Shown here: positions 46,370 to 55,567 of the stretch, one piece after another
Layout: each line of letters begins with the position of its first letter
How positions within the stretch are numbered: the stretch's first letter is position 1
Source of the DNA: Brasenia schreberi
Lineage: Eukaryota > Streptophyta > Magnoliopsida > Nymphaeales > Cabombaceae
Length of the DNA stretch: 64,000 nucleotides
NCBI GenBank assembly: GCA_036023115.1
Contig: JAYKKT010000091.1
Span: 34,583,501-34,647,500 of the forward strand
Direction of reading: 5' to 3'
Translations under genes and position numbers: made by a program
Notes under the pieces: generated by a model
Told to the model about the DNA's origin: nothing
What the model saw: only the letters and a program-made list of their open reading frames with translations
The model's database searches: none

Positions 46370-46690
46370 CTCAGCCTTCATATCTAATAAACTCGACTCA
46401 ACCTTCTTGCATGTAACAACATCAACTCAACCTTCCTAGCTGTAACAACATCAACTCAGCCTTCCTAGCTGTAACAACATCAATTCAGCCTTCCTGACTG
46501 TAACGACATCAACTCAGCCTTCGTGGCTGTAACATCAATTCAGCCTTCGTGACTGCATCTTGGCTGTAACAACAACTCAGCCATCTTAACTGTAACAACA
46601 TCAACTCAGCCATCCTTGCTGTATCATCAACTCATCCATCCTGGCTGTATCATAAACTCATTTGTCTTGGCTGTAATAACATAACCAGCT
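46370..46690. repeat. Minisatellite inside G
   Basis: About ten imperfect copies of a unit of roughly 29 bp (type CTGTAACAACATCAACTCAG). Some units are shortened. The unit length is not a multiple of three and stops occur, so it does not code. Confidence 0.85.
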
Positions 46691-47384
46691 ACTTTAGCTG
46701 CAACACACATTTTAGCAGTTTTAATTATTGCAAACTTCACAAGGATCGACAGATTTGAGACATTCCATCCAACCTGCTCATAACTCTACTTTGGTGCCCA
46801 TACATGGCTACCTCTCTTTCCATCAAATTTTACTCTTCTATAACACATACAATCTTGTGTACTCTTTTCCTGAATTTTCTGGCTCTCTTAAACATTTCCT
46901 TAAACACTTTGTTCATTTTAATCTTCTCTACTTGAGCATTTCATCGAACACTTCACGTGCTGGTAAACGTCTCTCTTGAACATTTCATCGAACAGTTAAC
47001 ATGCTCTTTTTCACCCATTTGATCCAGGGTCCGTACATGGGCACAGTATTAACCCTGATCAACAGTTCTTCTTGGCTACTTCATCAGCCTTCGACTACCA
47101 CCCTGAGGTTCTTAGCAAAATTACCATTCCTTTACTACCTGATCGGCCTCTAAAGAGAACCACAATGGCATTACCCATCCTGAGTACTGAGCTGTGGTGT
47201 TGCTCCTTTTAAGTGCCAGATCTCTAGAGATCAACAATGTTCACAGGGAGACTTAAGATAAATCGATGTGTCTTGACACTGATTTATCATATGCATGTTT
47301 AACCTCTTGTTTCCCTGATGAACTGGGTTGATAGTCTTTGAACCACTCACAAACACTTAGAGGAACCTTTGGAACTTTCTTCTC
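46691..47384 (-). other. G interior without a recognised gene
   Basis: Patches stay open on the minus strand, for example [20 protein letters not shown] near 47380-47320, and may be additional captured pieces; not identified. Confidence 0.35.
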
Positions 47385-47625
47385 AAATAAATCAAATACT
47401 TGTATCTTTCTTTGTCTGTGTCCTCTTTCATTTCTCTAAGCTCATCCAATTCCTTTATTTTGTAGTGCATCTTAACTCATTGGTCCTCATTGTTAGCATA
47501 GATTGTGCAACATTTAGTTCCTCGGTAGCCAACTACAATTTCTTCTTCAATTTAGATATATGAAACATAAGCTTGCCACGTTCTTGCTCATATTTCTTCT
47601 CAATAACTCCCATCTCCTCTGACTT
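47385..47625 (-). pseudogene. Captured coiled-coil fragment of a KCBP-like kinesin (KIN-14)
   Basis: Minus-strand frames give KKYEQERGKLMFHISKLKKK and [15 protein letters not shown]. The second is very close to the conserved segment just before the motor of the plant calmodulin-binding kinesin KCBP ([15 protein letters not shown] type). KCBP is a minus-end kinesin of trichome and cell-plate growth. There is one stop and one frame change. The assignment rests on this one diagnostic motif. Confidence 0.55.
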
Positions 47626-47914
47626 CTTCTTTTTTAATGAAACACCTCAAAGTAGGTGCAATTTAATCAAAGTTGTTGGTCTGATTGGCTTTTCAGCTGG
47701 CATAATTTAATGAGCACTTGTTGTAACCTGCAGCTTTAATGCTTACACGGTCTTCTGATATGTTAGGTTGCAGTTAATAGAGTCCTTCTATTAATGACAC
47801 AGAATCTCTACCAAATAAAGTTATCATTTTCATTTTCTTGGGAATACGAAATGCAGACGCCATATGCAATAACTCCAGCCACCATATGCAATAAATGCAG
47901 CCACCGAATCCTCT

Positions 47915-48140
47915 TCACAATATTGAATTTTCTGCCCATAAGCAATGACAGTTCCATAAGCATTTGAAACAGTAACATCTGTCTTGCACACCGTGCTTCC
48001 CCACTAATATATTTGGGTCTTTCCCAGGACCTTTGTTAGATTTCATGCAACCACCTTCATCGAGACATGTACAAGTGCCTCCAAAAAATTCTGGCAGTTC
48101 ACTGGCATCAATTATCTCATGCAACCTACTTTGATTCTTG
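47915..48140 (-). pseudogene. Captured SEC14-like lipid-transfer protein fragment
   Basis: Reads [35 protein letters not shown] and KDPNIL, the conserved end of the SEC14 lipid-binding domain in plant SEC14-like proteins ([13 protein letters not shown]-x-C, GGC...KGPW). A G stands where the family has W. A later frame shows [13 protein letters not shown], also family-like. It is fused in frame to the hATC piece upstream, making one open frame of 181 codons. Confidence 0.82.
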
Positions 48141-48700
48141 CGGCCAACTGATGATGTGGAAGCAACCCCAGCAATGTCATCAACAAGCTCTTCAAATCTT
48201 ATCTTCGATAATTCTTGTTCTCCATATAACCAATCTCTACTGCAAATCAAGTCTTCCACAGTTTTTGGCTTCAATGAACTGCAAAATTGGTTAAGTACTT
48301 GACCGTCCATACTAAATGCACTTTCCAATACAACAGTGGACATGGGAATACTAAGAACATCACGAGCCATTGGAGCAACTTCAGGATATCTATATTCATT
48401 TACCTTCCAATATGCTAACACATCTAAATCAACCTTTCTATCTATCTTTGTTTCCTCCAAATAAAGATCAAGTTGAGATTTTTAGAAAAGGGCATCCAAA
48501 CTTTCAAATGAATCAAATTCCCTCCAAATATTATGAGAAACAGAACTTGAGGCAAGCAGATCATGGCTTCTACCACCACTTTCTTTTGATAGAAAAAAAA
48601 AACACAACGGACTATAAGCCACCTTGTTTGAACCTCTGTACTCGTCAAAAAACACAGCTTCAGTTGCCTTTGTATGTTCCACTGCTGTGATATTGGAGGC
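48141..48700 (-). pseudogene. Captured hAT transposase C-terminus (RICESLEEPER-type)
   Basis: Reads FDSFESLDALF, then [59 protein letters not shown] and [16 protein letters not shown], the hAT dimerisation domain of domesticated and mobile plant hAT proteins. It is a different family from hAT-1. It lacks DNA-binding and catalytic parts and has a frameshift at about 48480. It is either a captured transcript piece or a hAT remnant inside G. Confidence 0.88.
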
Positions 48701-48723
48701 ACATCTTCTCTGTGCCTCGTTGC

Positions 48724-49372
48724 ATTTTTTGAGGCATCCTAAGCAGCAGCAATCATATCCATTGGATGAGCAGGAGCAAATATAGCTATGATCCGATCTT
48801 CAGTGTCTTCTACAGCATCAAGAATTTTGATATCAGCACCTGTCTCTTTGTGAATTGTTCTTACTATGCTATCAGCTGACATTTTCTTTATTACACTTCC
48901 ACCTTTCCCAAGGATGCAGCCAACTTGGATTGAAGGTACAAGCAACCTAACAACAGAGGAGTTGGACTTCTTGTTTTCTTCATCCTCAGTTTCATTCTGA
49001 GACTCACCTTCAACCATTCTTCGGAAAACAAGCTACAATGCCTTTTGTGTAGGTGAAATGTCTTTCTCACTTTGTAGGTCCTTTACAGGTTCTGATTCCT
49101 TCTCCTCCTTACTTTCATCCTGGTTCTTTGTATCCTTAGCATCATCACATCATTTTGATCACCATCCTCTCTGTCCTCTTTGCTCTGCTCTTTGTCGACA
49201 TCTTTATCCTTATCAGGTCCTATTATAACAACAACTCGCTCATCACAACCAGGAACAGGGTCCTCCAACCCTTGCACCAGTTTGCTGGTGAATCTGTGTG
49301 ACGATACTCCCACCTTTACCAATCACACTTTCAGTCTTTCAATGTAAGCAGACATTCCTTCCTTATCAACCC
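48724..49372 (-). pseudogene. Captured KH-domain RNA-binding protein fragment
   Basis: Minus-strand frames give [20 protein letters not shown] near 49355-49290, EDPVPGCDERVVVIIGPDKD, an acidic linker (EQSKEDREDGDQN), then VVRLLVPSIQVGCILGKGGS with a second GKGG loop. The two KH domains with this linker match plant poly(C)-binding / HEN4-like KH proteins, which bind RNA in the nucleus. Frame changes near 49320 and 49060 break it. No introns visible. It lies directly after the G primer-binding site. Confidence 0.85.
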
Positions 49373-49433
49373 CATGATGACCTTGAGGATAGTATTGCAA
49401 AACTTCATCCATAAAGCCCCCATCAATCAAAAT

Positions 49434-49445
49434 GCTCTGATACCA
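49434..49445 (-). other. G primer-binding site
   Basis: GCTCTGATACCA is the reverse complement of TGGTATCAGAGC, abutting the inner LTR copy. Confidence 0.88.
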
Positions 49446-50021
49446 TGTTGTAATTCAGAAGACAGGTAACAAAAGATTGAACAAGAAAATATCAAGAACA
49501 TTGAAGAGGAAAACATGAGAGATCGAATGAAGGGGCAGACCTCCTATGGAGGCCGTCCCCCCCTCCCACTTTCACTCTCTTTCTTATACACAACCTCTTA
49601 AACTCTAATACAACCTCCCAGTCCTTTTATATGGAGCTGTAAAACAGAAATTGTCTAAAATACCCTCGGTACAGAAAATTACTTGTAATTCAGAAGACAC
49701 GTAACAGAAGTTTAAACAAGAAAATATCAAGAACATTGAAGAGGAAAACATGAGAGATCGAATGAAGGGGCGGACCTCCTATGGAGGTCGCCCCCCCACT
49801 TTCACTCTCTTTCTTACACACAACCTTTTAAACTCTAATACAACCTACCAACCCTTATATAAGGAGTTGTAAAATGAAAATTGACCAAAATACCCTTGGT
49901 ACAGAAAATTACCAAAATGCCCCTAATATTTCGGATAATTACAATAATACCTAAAAACATCAGAAATTATAAAACTAATACAAAGAACACTAAATATTCA
50001 TATTCTTCAACATCTTCAACA
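49446..50021 (-). repeat. G 5' LTR, tandem partial plus full copy
   Basis: 49684-50021 is a full LTR closely matching 45871-46216. 49446-49683 is a second, more diverged copy that lacks the distal part and lies between the full LTR and the primer-binding site. Normal elements have a single LTR here. Confidence 0.88.
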
Positions 50022-50026
50022 ACTAG

Positions 50027-52093
50027 AACCCTTTTGATCGGTTATAATGTTTCTAAATTTTATTGGAGTGAAGTTGTCGTGACAACCATTTTTTCTCATG
50101 AATCGTATACCTAACAAAGTTCTAAACGGAAATACCATTTTTTCACTTCTTATATCCTTCCCACAAACAATTTCATTCACCTCTAAGAGTGTTTGGATGC
50201 ATTTGTTTTGTACATATACACAACAGTTTGAGAGATAAACTAGATACTAGAGTGGTTAAGTGCATTTTCTTGGGTTACTCTTTCACTCAAAAGGGATATA
50301 AATGTTATGATCTTGAAAAAAGAAAAGCATATGTTATAATGGATGTAACTTTTCATGAAAATATAAAGTTTTATGGTGGTAAAGAAGATCAATTATCAGA
50401 TTTACCTATATCGATTGTGTTACCCATTCCACCATTTAAAGATCACCTTGAGATTGAAAAGGAAGAAGATATTCAACCTTCAGAAGAAAAAAGGTGGCAT
50501 ACATATTCTAGAGGTGAAAGAAAGACATTCCTCCTGCATCAATCTACTACCCTAGATCAAAATCCTCACCCTGAATGAGATTCTATTCCCACTCAGGCAA
50601 CTCCTTTGAACTCTTCTAGTGATATTGGTAATTTACCCATTGGTGTTCGAAAGGGAAAACGTGAGAATGCAAGATATTCTCTACAGAAGATGATCTCATA
50701 TACTAATTATCCCAAAGAGTACCAGTTGTTTGTGATGAATGTAAATAATACTTATATCCCAAAAACATTTGAAGAGGCAGAGCAAAATTCAAATTCAAAG
50801 GCAACAATTAAAGAAGAAATTATAGCACTAGAAAAAAAAAACAAGACATGGGAACTTGCTGACTTGCCACCCAAGAGGAAAATTGTGGTTTGTAGATGGG
50901 TGTATACAATGAAGTATAAGGCCAATGGAAATATAGAAAGATACAATGCTACGTTAGTGGTTAAGGGTTATAGTCAATCATATGGTATTGACTATACGAA
51001 AACATTTGTACCAGTGGCAAAAATGAACACCATTAGGATTATTCTAAGTGTGGCAATAAATCAAGGATGGGAATTATGGTCGTTGCATTAGTGATCATAC
51101 ATTATTCATCAAACAAGATAAGAAAATGATCATGTTATTGGTGTATGTGGATGACATCATCATTACGGGTGATGATGTAGAAGGAATTGCTACCTTAAAG
51201 GGACAACTACATGCCTTATTTGATTTGAAAGACTTGGGATGATTACACTATTTTTTGGGGATTGAAATATTACGCGCAAAGGCAGTTTGTTCTTAAGTCA
51301 AAGAAAATATGTTCTAGACTTATTGAAAGAGACAAATATGGAGGATTGTCGGGTATCTCTATTAAAATTCAAAAAGAAAATGAAAATTCAGTTGAACTAT
51401 ATGAAGATGTGGGCAGATATCATAGATTAGTGGGAAAACTTATATATCTTACAATCACGAGACCCGATATCAACTTTGCAATAGGCTATGTGAGTAGATG
51501 GATGCATTCACCATCAAGGCATCATATTAATGCAGACTTTTACATCATCAGATATCTGAAATCATCCATCACTTATGGTCTACTATATTCTCCACATCCA
51601 TCACTCGATATTGAAATTTATTCATATGTCAATTGAGTTGGCTCTACGGTTGATAGGAAATTTGATTCAGGCTATATTATATGTCTGGGACTAGGAGGCA
51701 ATGTGTTGTCATGGAAGAGTAAGAAGCAATTCATGGTGGCCAGATCAAGTGAAGAGGCACAATATCGTGTAATTGCCCTTGGTATGTGTGAAGGTTTATG
51801 GATATTGTCATTATTAAAAGAAATTGGTCTTGAGATGATCACTCCAATCAAATTCTTCATGAATAGCAAGGTTGCACTTCAGATAGTATCAAATCCTGTT
51901 TTCCATGAGAAGACAAAACATATCGAAATTGATTGTCACTTTATTAAAGAAAAGATATCTCAAAGAATTTTCAACCTCATTCATATTCGCTCGAAAGATC
52001 AATTAGCAAACATACTTACAAAACCAGTTGTTGCAAATGAATTAAAGAAAACTCTGGGTAAGTTGAGAATTTCAAGTATTCAAGACTCAACTT
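50027..52093 (+). pseudogene. Copia-A integrase end, RT and RNase H
   Basis: 50027-50110 (TLLIGYNVSKFYWSEVV) and 50189-50578 (KCIFLGYSFTQKGYKCYD) finish integrase. 50606-51091 starts RT (VVCRWVYTMKYKANGNIERY). After LWSLH a deletion removes the LDVKNAFL...LYGLKQ part, and RT resumes with LLVYVDDIIITGDD at about 51136. RNase H follows (LIYLTITRPDINFAIGYVSR; HEKTKHIEIDCHFI). Ends at the purine tract before the LTR. Not functional. Confidence 0.9.
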
Positions 52094-52101
52094 GAGGGGG
52101 T

Positions 52102-52420
52102 TGTTGAAGTCATAGATTTCAGACATTTAGTCTTTGTATTTCTGCAATTTTGTCATTCTGATTCTATTGGATTTGGATCCTATTGAATCAGATCCAATAA
52201 GATATGATTTCATTAGGAGCACTAATTAGGGGTATTTTAGTCTTTCAAGTTAGAAATTTGTGTTAAGTGCCCTAAGTGTAACCATGTAGAGTCGATTTAG
52301 AAAATAAAGAGAGAGGGAGAGAGAGAGAGGCTGCGGCAGCCATGAGGGTGTCAGCCTCCTTGATTCCATAAATCTCCATTGTTTCTTGATTCTAATTTCT
52401 AAGTGGCTCAAATCCCAACA
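52102..52420 (+). repeat. Copia-A 3' LTR
   Basis: 319 bp, TGTTGAAGTCATAG...AATCCCAACA, preceded by the purine tract GAGGGGG. The kinesin intron resumes with AGTTTGTCGG. Confidence 0.92.
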
Positions 52421-52558
52421 AGTTTGTCGGGATATTTCAATCCAACTCATAGAACATCTCTGACTGATGCTAGCTGACTTGATGCTCACTGTGTTCTTTT
52501 GTGCAATACCATGATTTATCATATTAGATTATGATGGTAGGTGTTTGGTTCTATTCAG

Positions 52559-52684
52559 ATCCAGGAGCAAACTGAGTTGGAAGAAATGAGGAAAAAATTA
52601 AAAGAGTTGCACATGCTTCACGAAAATGCTCTGCAAGAAATTCAGAAACTGAGGGTGGAAAATGAAGGACTACTATCTTCCAGG
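52559..52684 (+). CDS. Kinesin coiled-coil exon
   Basis: 126 nt (42 codons), phase 0-0, acceptor TATTCAG, donor AGG/GTAATC. Product IQEQTELEEMRKKLKELHML ... QKLRVENEGLLSSR is a clear heptad coiled coil. Confidence 0.8.
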
Positions 52685-52843
52685 GTAATCTTCATGGCTC
52701 TAAAATTGCAGTTTCAGTATTATACTGTATACATGTTCCTGCTCTCATACAACTTACTATAATAGTAATAATTGTTTTGCCAAGTGAATTATGTGGATCA
52801 TTTTTTCAAATATGCCTTTTCTTTTCAACATTGCCTTCTGAAG

Positions 52844-52972
52844 GAAAATCTAAGCAAGGAAAAGGTGATGCTGCAGAAGAAGCTTTCTGATGCAGTACTG
52901 GAAAAGAAGTGCTTTGAAGACGAACTTCTAAAGCTGAAGCATGCTATGCTGACTACTAGCTCCACCTACGAG
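52844..52972 (+). CDS. Kinesin coiled-coil exon
   Basis: 129 nt (43 codons), phase 0-0, acceptor TTCTGAAG, donor GAG/GTATGC. Product ENLSKEKVMLQKKLSDAVLE ... KLKHAMLTTSSTYE continues the coiled coil. Confidence 0.8.
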
Positions 52973-53058
52973 GTATGCAGTATGCCTGCAGCAAAAGTGC
53001 TGTGACTGGTTGCCACCTTTCTAAATTAGTTGACTTATTACAGTGGAACTTTATGCAG

Positions 53059-53197
53059 AGAATGAAGTCTCATGGTAAAGAAAATGCTGGTAAGGTTGCG
53101 TGGGGAGTAGAAAATCTGTTAGGTAAATTTAAGCCTTACCAATAGAGAGACACCATTTTTGTCCAAAGAGCTACTATGGCAAAGATATTTGAGGAAG
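53059..53197 (+). CDS. Kinesin exon(s) leading into the ARM repeats
   Basis: Starts RMKSHGKENAGK after acceptor TTATGCAG and ends VQRATMAKIFEE, phase 1 (donor GTAAGG), matching the conserved QRATIAKI...EE of ARK kinesins. Read as one exon it contains TAG at 53143-53145. Alternatively an 81-bp intron (53090-53170) removes the stop and keeps the frame, but also removes the conserved QR residues. Confidence 0.65.
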
Positions 53198-53287
53198 GTA
53201 AGGTAAGTGCATATCTTTTGTCAGAACGCAAAGCTGGGCAACTACTTTCAGAAGGTCTAATGGTTCTTTTTGTATGTGCATGCATAG

Positions 53288-53380
53288 TGGGACTACAAAA
53301 AATACTAGCTTTATTGCGATCTGATGACTTGGATGTGCAAGTCCATGCTGTCAAGGTGGTTGTAAACCTTGCTGCAGAAG
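53288..53380 (+). CDS. Kinesin ARM-repeat exon 1
   Basis: Acceptor GCATAG, donor GTAATC, phase 1-1. Encodes VGLQKILALLRSDDLDVQVH then AVKVVVNLAAE, one armadillo repeat. Confidence 0.9.
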
Positions 53381-53989
53381 GTAATCTTTTTATTTCGAGT
53401 TTCAGGTGCTCTTTTGTTTAGTGAAGTTGTCCTCATTTACTTGGTTTCACTTTGACTGTTATTCAGTTCATGTCTGTCTGTGGCACTCTGATTGCATTTT
53501 ATTACAACTTGCTTTTATTTGATCTTTTTTCCAATGGTTAAACCAGAACCAACTCTTCTTTGTTTAATCCGATTCCACACACACAGACCAGAATCTGCTA
53601 GTTTCATAAAGGAACGTCCCCAAGTAAAACTCCTCCTCCTTTTTGGGCCCTAATATATTATTGATGCTGCTGGGAAGACCATAGATATATGCATGCATGC
53701 ATATGTGTGTAAGTGTGTATATGTATATATAATGTATGTACATATGTATGTGTGTGTATGAATAGATAGATAGATATGTATGTATTAGTTATGTGTAGGT
53801 CATAATAGTAGTTTGCTTGTTCTATTAAAAAAAATCATTTTCAGACATGTTCTACAGTTGTTTATAAGGAATTCTCACACGAGACATTTTCAGGTATGTA
53901 TGACGTGAAGTACTAGACTAAGAATGTTAAGGATGACCTTCTGAAAACAGTTTGAAAAGTCAGTGAATGTCTCAAGAAATGGCTCTTTG
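53381..53989. other. Kinesin intron with microsatellites
   Basis: 53690-53790 holds mixed ATGC/GTGT/GATA microsatellite. No other feature seen before I2. Confidence 0.6.
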
Positions 53990-53997
53990 GTCATATG

Positions 53998-54647
53998 CTA
54001 TGTCACATGGGTGCGGGTGCGGGTGCGGGATACGGCAAATTTCAAAAATTTTGGGTGCGGACGGCTAGGGTATATAATATTATATATTATATATAATATT
54101 CAAGCTACATGAATCAATCATAATACAACTAGTATTTGCTAATTTTGGGTGCACGTAGGTATCAATTAGCAAGTTCCCTCATAATGATATGAAACTTACA
54201 ATGATTTTACGAGCTGTAAAATATCCAAGTTATGGATTCAAAGAGTTTTGAGATCTTTTGTAGGATATAACATATACTAGTATTTGTACTATGATCCATT
54301 ATTCTGTGCAAAGGCATACAGTATGGAGTCAAGAATCCAATCAGATTGAGTAATAAGAAACCAATTGTTCGCAATCAAAATCATTCAAGTAACTTTATAT
54401 TGTATAAAGCTACAATAGTAAGTACACAACTTTATATTAAAGCAAAACATATAAATGGTAAACAACTACTAATTTCATCATAATACACAAATCAATCTTC
54501 ATTATCCGGACCCATTTATCCGTGATTTACCAAAAAAAAAGTTGCAATTTTTTTTTTGGACATGCCGCACCGACACGGTGTCGGTGTCGGTGTCGCACCA
54601 GTGTCGGGGTCGACACTCCACCCCTTAGAAGTGTCTGTGTGACTTAG
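53998..54647 (+). mobile_element. I2: small hAT-like element, relative of I1 without the RRM
   Basis: 650 bp, ends CTATGTCACA / TGTGACTTAG, with 8-bp flanks GTCATATG and GCCATATG (one mismatch). GGGTGC repeats mark the left end and GTGTCGGTGTCGG repeats the right end. Non-coding. It lies inverted relative to I1. Confidence 0.82.
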
Positions 54648-54655
54648 GCCATATG

Positions 54656-55403
54656 TCTTCCCAAGTTCTGTTTCTGATGTATATTATATGTCTAGTAAGA
54701 TAAGCTTTTTATCATTTGGGGTTCCATATTTGATCGTGATCCATTGTGGATTTTATTTAAAGTGTTATGCATTTTGACCTAGGTACCTATGGCGACCCAT
54801 TTTTGTCAGTGAAAGTTCTTTCCTCAATGGGACACTTATGATTTATCTTGTATTTCAGAATTATCCCAAAGGCTCAACAGTAAGATACACAATGCTGTGT
54901 AGATAATGTATCATAGTTTTTTCTTTAATACAAAAAATCTCAAAAATATGCTATGGATATCATACTGATACAGTAACCATACAGCATGATACAGTCTGTA
55001 TCTTAGAAAACATTTGCAGTTCAGAATTCGCTTTAGTATCATATTTTTAATGCTGTACCAATACATATCATGCAATACACTGGTATGAACAACACTAGTA
55101 GTCATATGCTCATGCAGTTTATTCCTCCATCACTTTATATAATTTATTTTTCAGGTTATATTATTTGTGTTTTAGCTTTTCCCATTTTTATCCTCTTTTA
55201 TGCAGCAGATGTTTGAACAATATGCGTTACGGTTTGTATAAGCTTCAGTTATTCTAAGCATGGTTTGAGATTAATGTCATCTTTATACTGAGCGACTTCA
55301 AGAGTTTGTCTGTCTTGACTTGATTTTACTGCTTGGTAGATTTATGCATTTATAGGTCTTACGCAACTTAGTTCTCATCCTGAATTCCCCCCCCCCCTCC
55401 CAG
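54656..55403. other. Kinesin intron
   Basis: AT-rich; a C-rich tract (about 55388-55400) forms part of the acceptor region of the next exon. No gene recognised. Confidence 0.5.
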
Positions 55404-55529
55404 ATGCAAACCAGGAGAAGATTGTCAACGAGGGAGGACTTGATGCACTTCTCTTACTTTTAGATTCATCTCAAAATGAGACAATCCGGCGAGTAGCTTC
55501 TGGTGCTATTGCAAACCTGGCAATGAATG
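55404..55529 (+). CDS. Kinesin ARM-repeat exon 2
   Basis: 126 nt, phase 1-1, acceptor CCTCCCAG, donor GTACTT. Encodes ANQEKIVNEGGLDALLLLLD and RRVASGAIANLAMN, a textbook armadillo repeat. Confidence 0.93.
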
Positions 55530-55567
55530 GTACTTTTCTAGAACTTATGGTTATTGTTTATAGGATA

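Larger units (their letters stand above)
45871..50021 (-). mobile_element. G: gene-carrying copia-derived LTR element (KH, hAT, SEC14 and KCBP pieces)
   Basis: 4.15 kb in the Copia-A integrase, flanked by GCTAG / ACTAG (one mismatch). The element reads on the minus strand: outer 5' LTR 50021-49684, a partial second LTR 49683-49446, primer-binding site TGGTATCAGAGC (49445-49434), interior, purine tract (46226-46217) and 3' LTR 46216-45871. The interior has no gag or pol, but KH-domain, hATC, SEC14-like and KCBP-like fragments, all in the element's sense direction. Its LTR start and internal 3' end match element F. Confidence 0.9.
20295..52420 (+). mobile_element. Copia-A: copia element expanded to 32 kb by nested insertions
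   Basis: A pair of matching LTRs (20295-20614 and 52102-52420) sits in one kinesin intron, flanked by AAGTT on the left and (A)AGTTT on the right. Copia-A gag, protease, integrase, RT and RNase H segments appear in order between them at 20840-20887, 24338-24861, 39779-40705, 42946-43055, 45586-45870 and 50027-52093. Everything else inside is later insertions: hAT-1, Copia-B, H, F and G. Joining the segments across each insertion restores the protein order. Stops and an RT deletion near 51090 show it is dead. Confidence 0.9.

Noticed and set aside
46370..46690. CRISPR-like repeat array
   Set aside because: Units are directly adjacent without unique spacers, imperfect, and lie in a plant retroelement.
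20295..52420. Integrated pararetrovirus (caulimovirid) as a source of the RT sequences
   Set aside because: All RT regions have copia order (integrase before RT), LTRs and primer sites, or RTE features; no movement or coat-protein-like sequence is seen.
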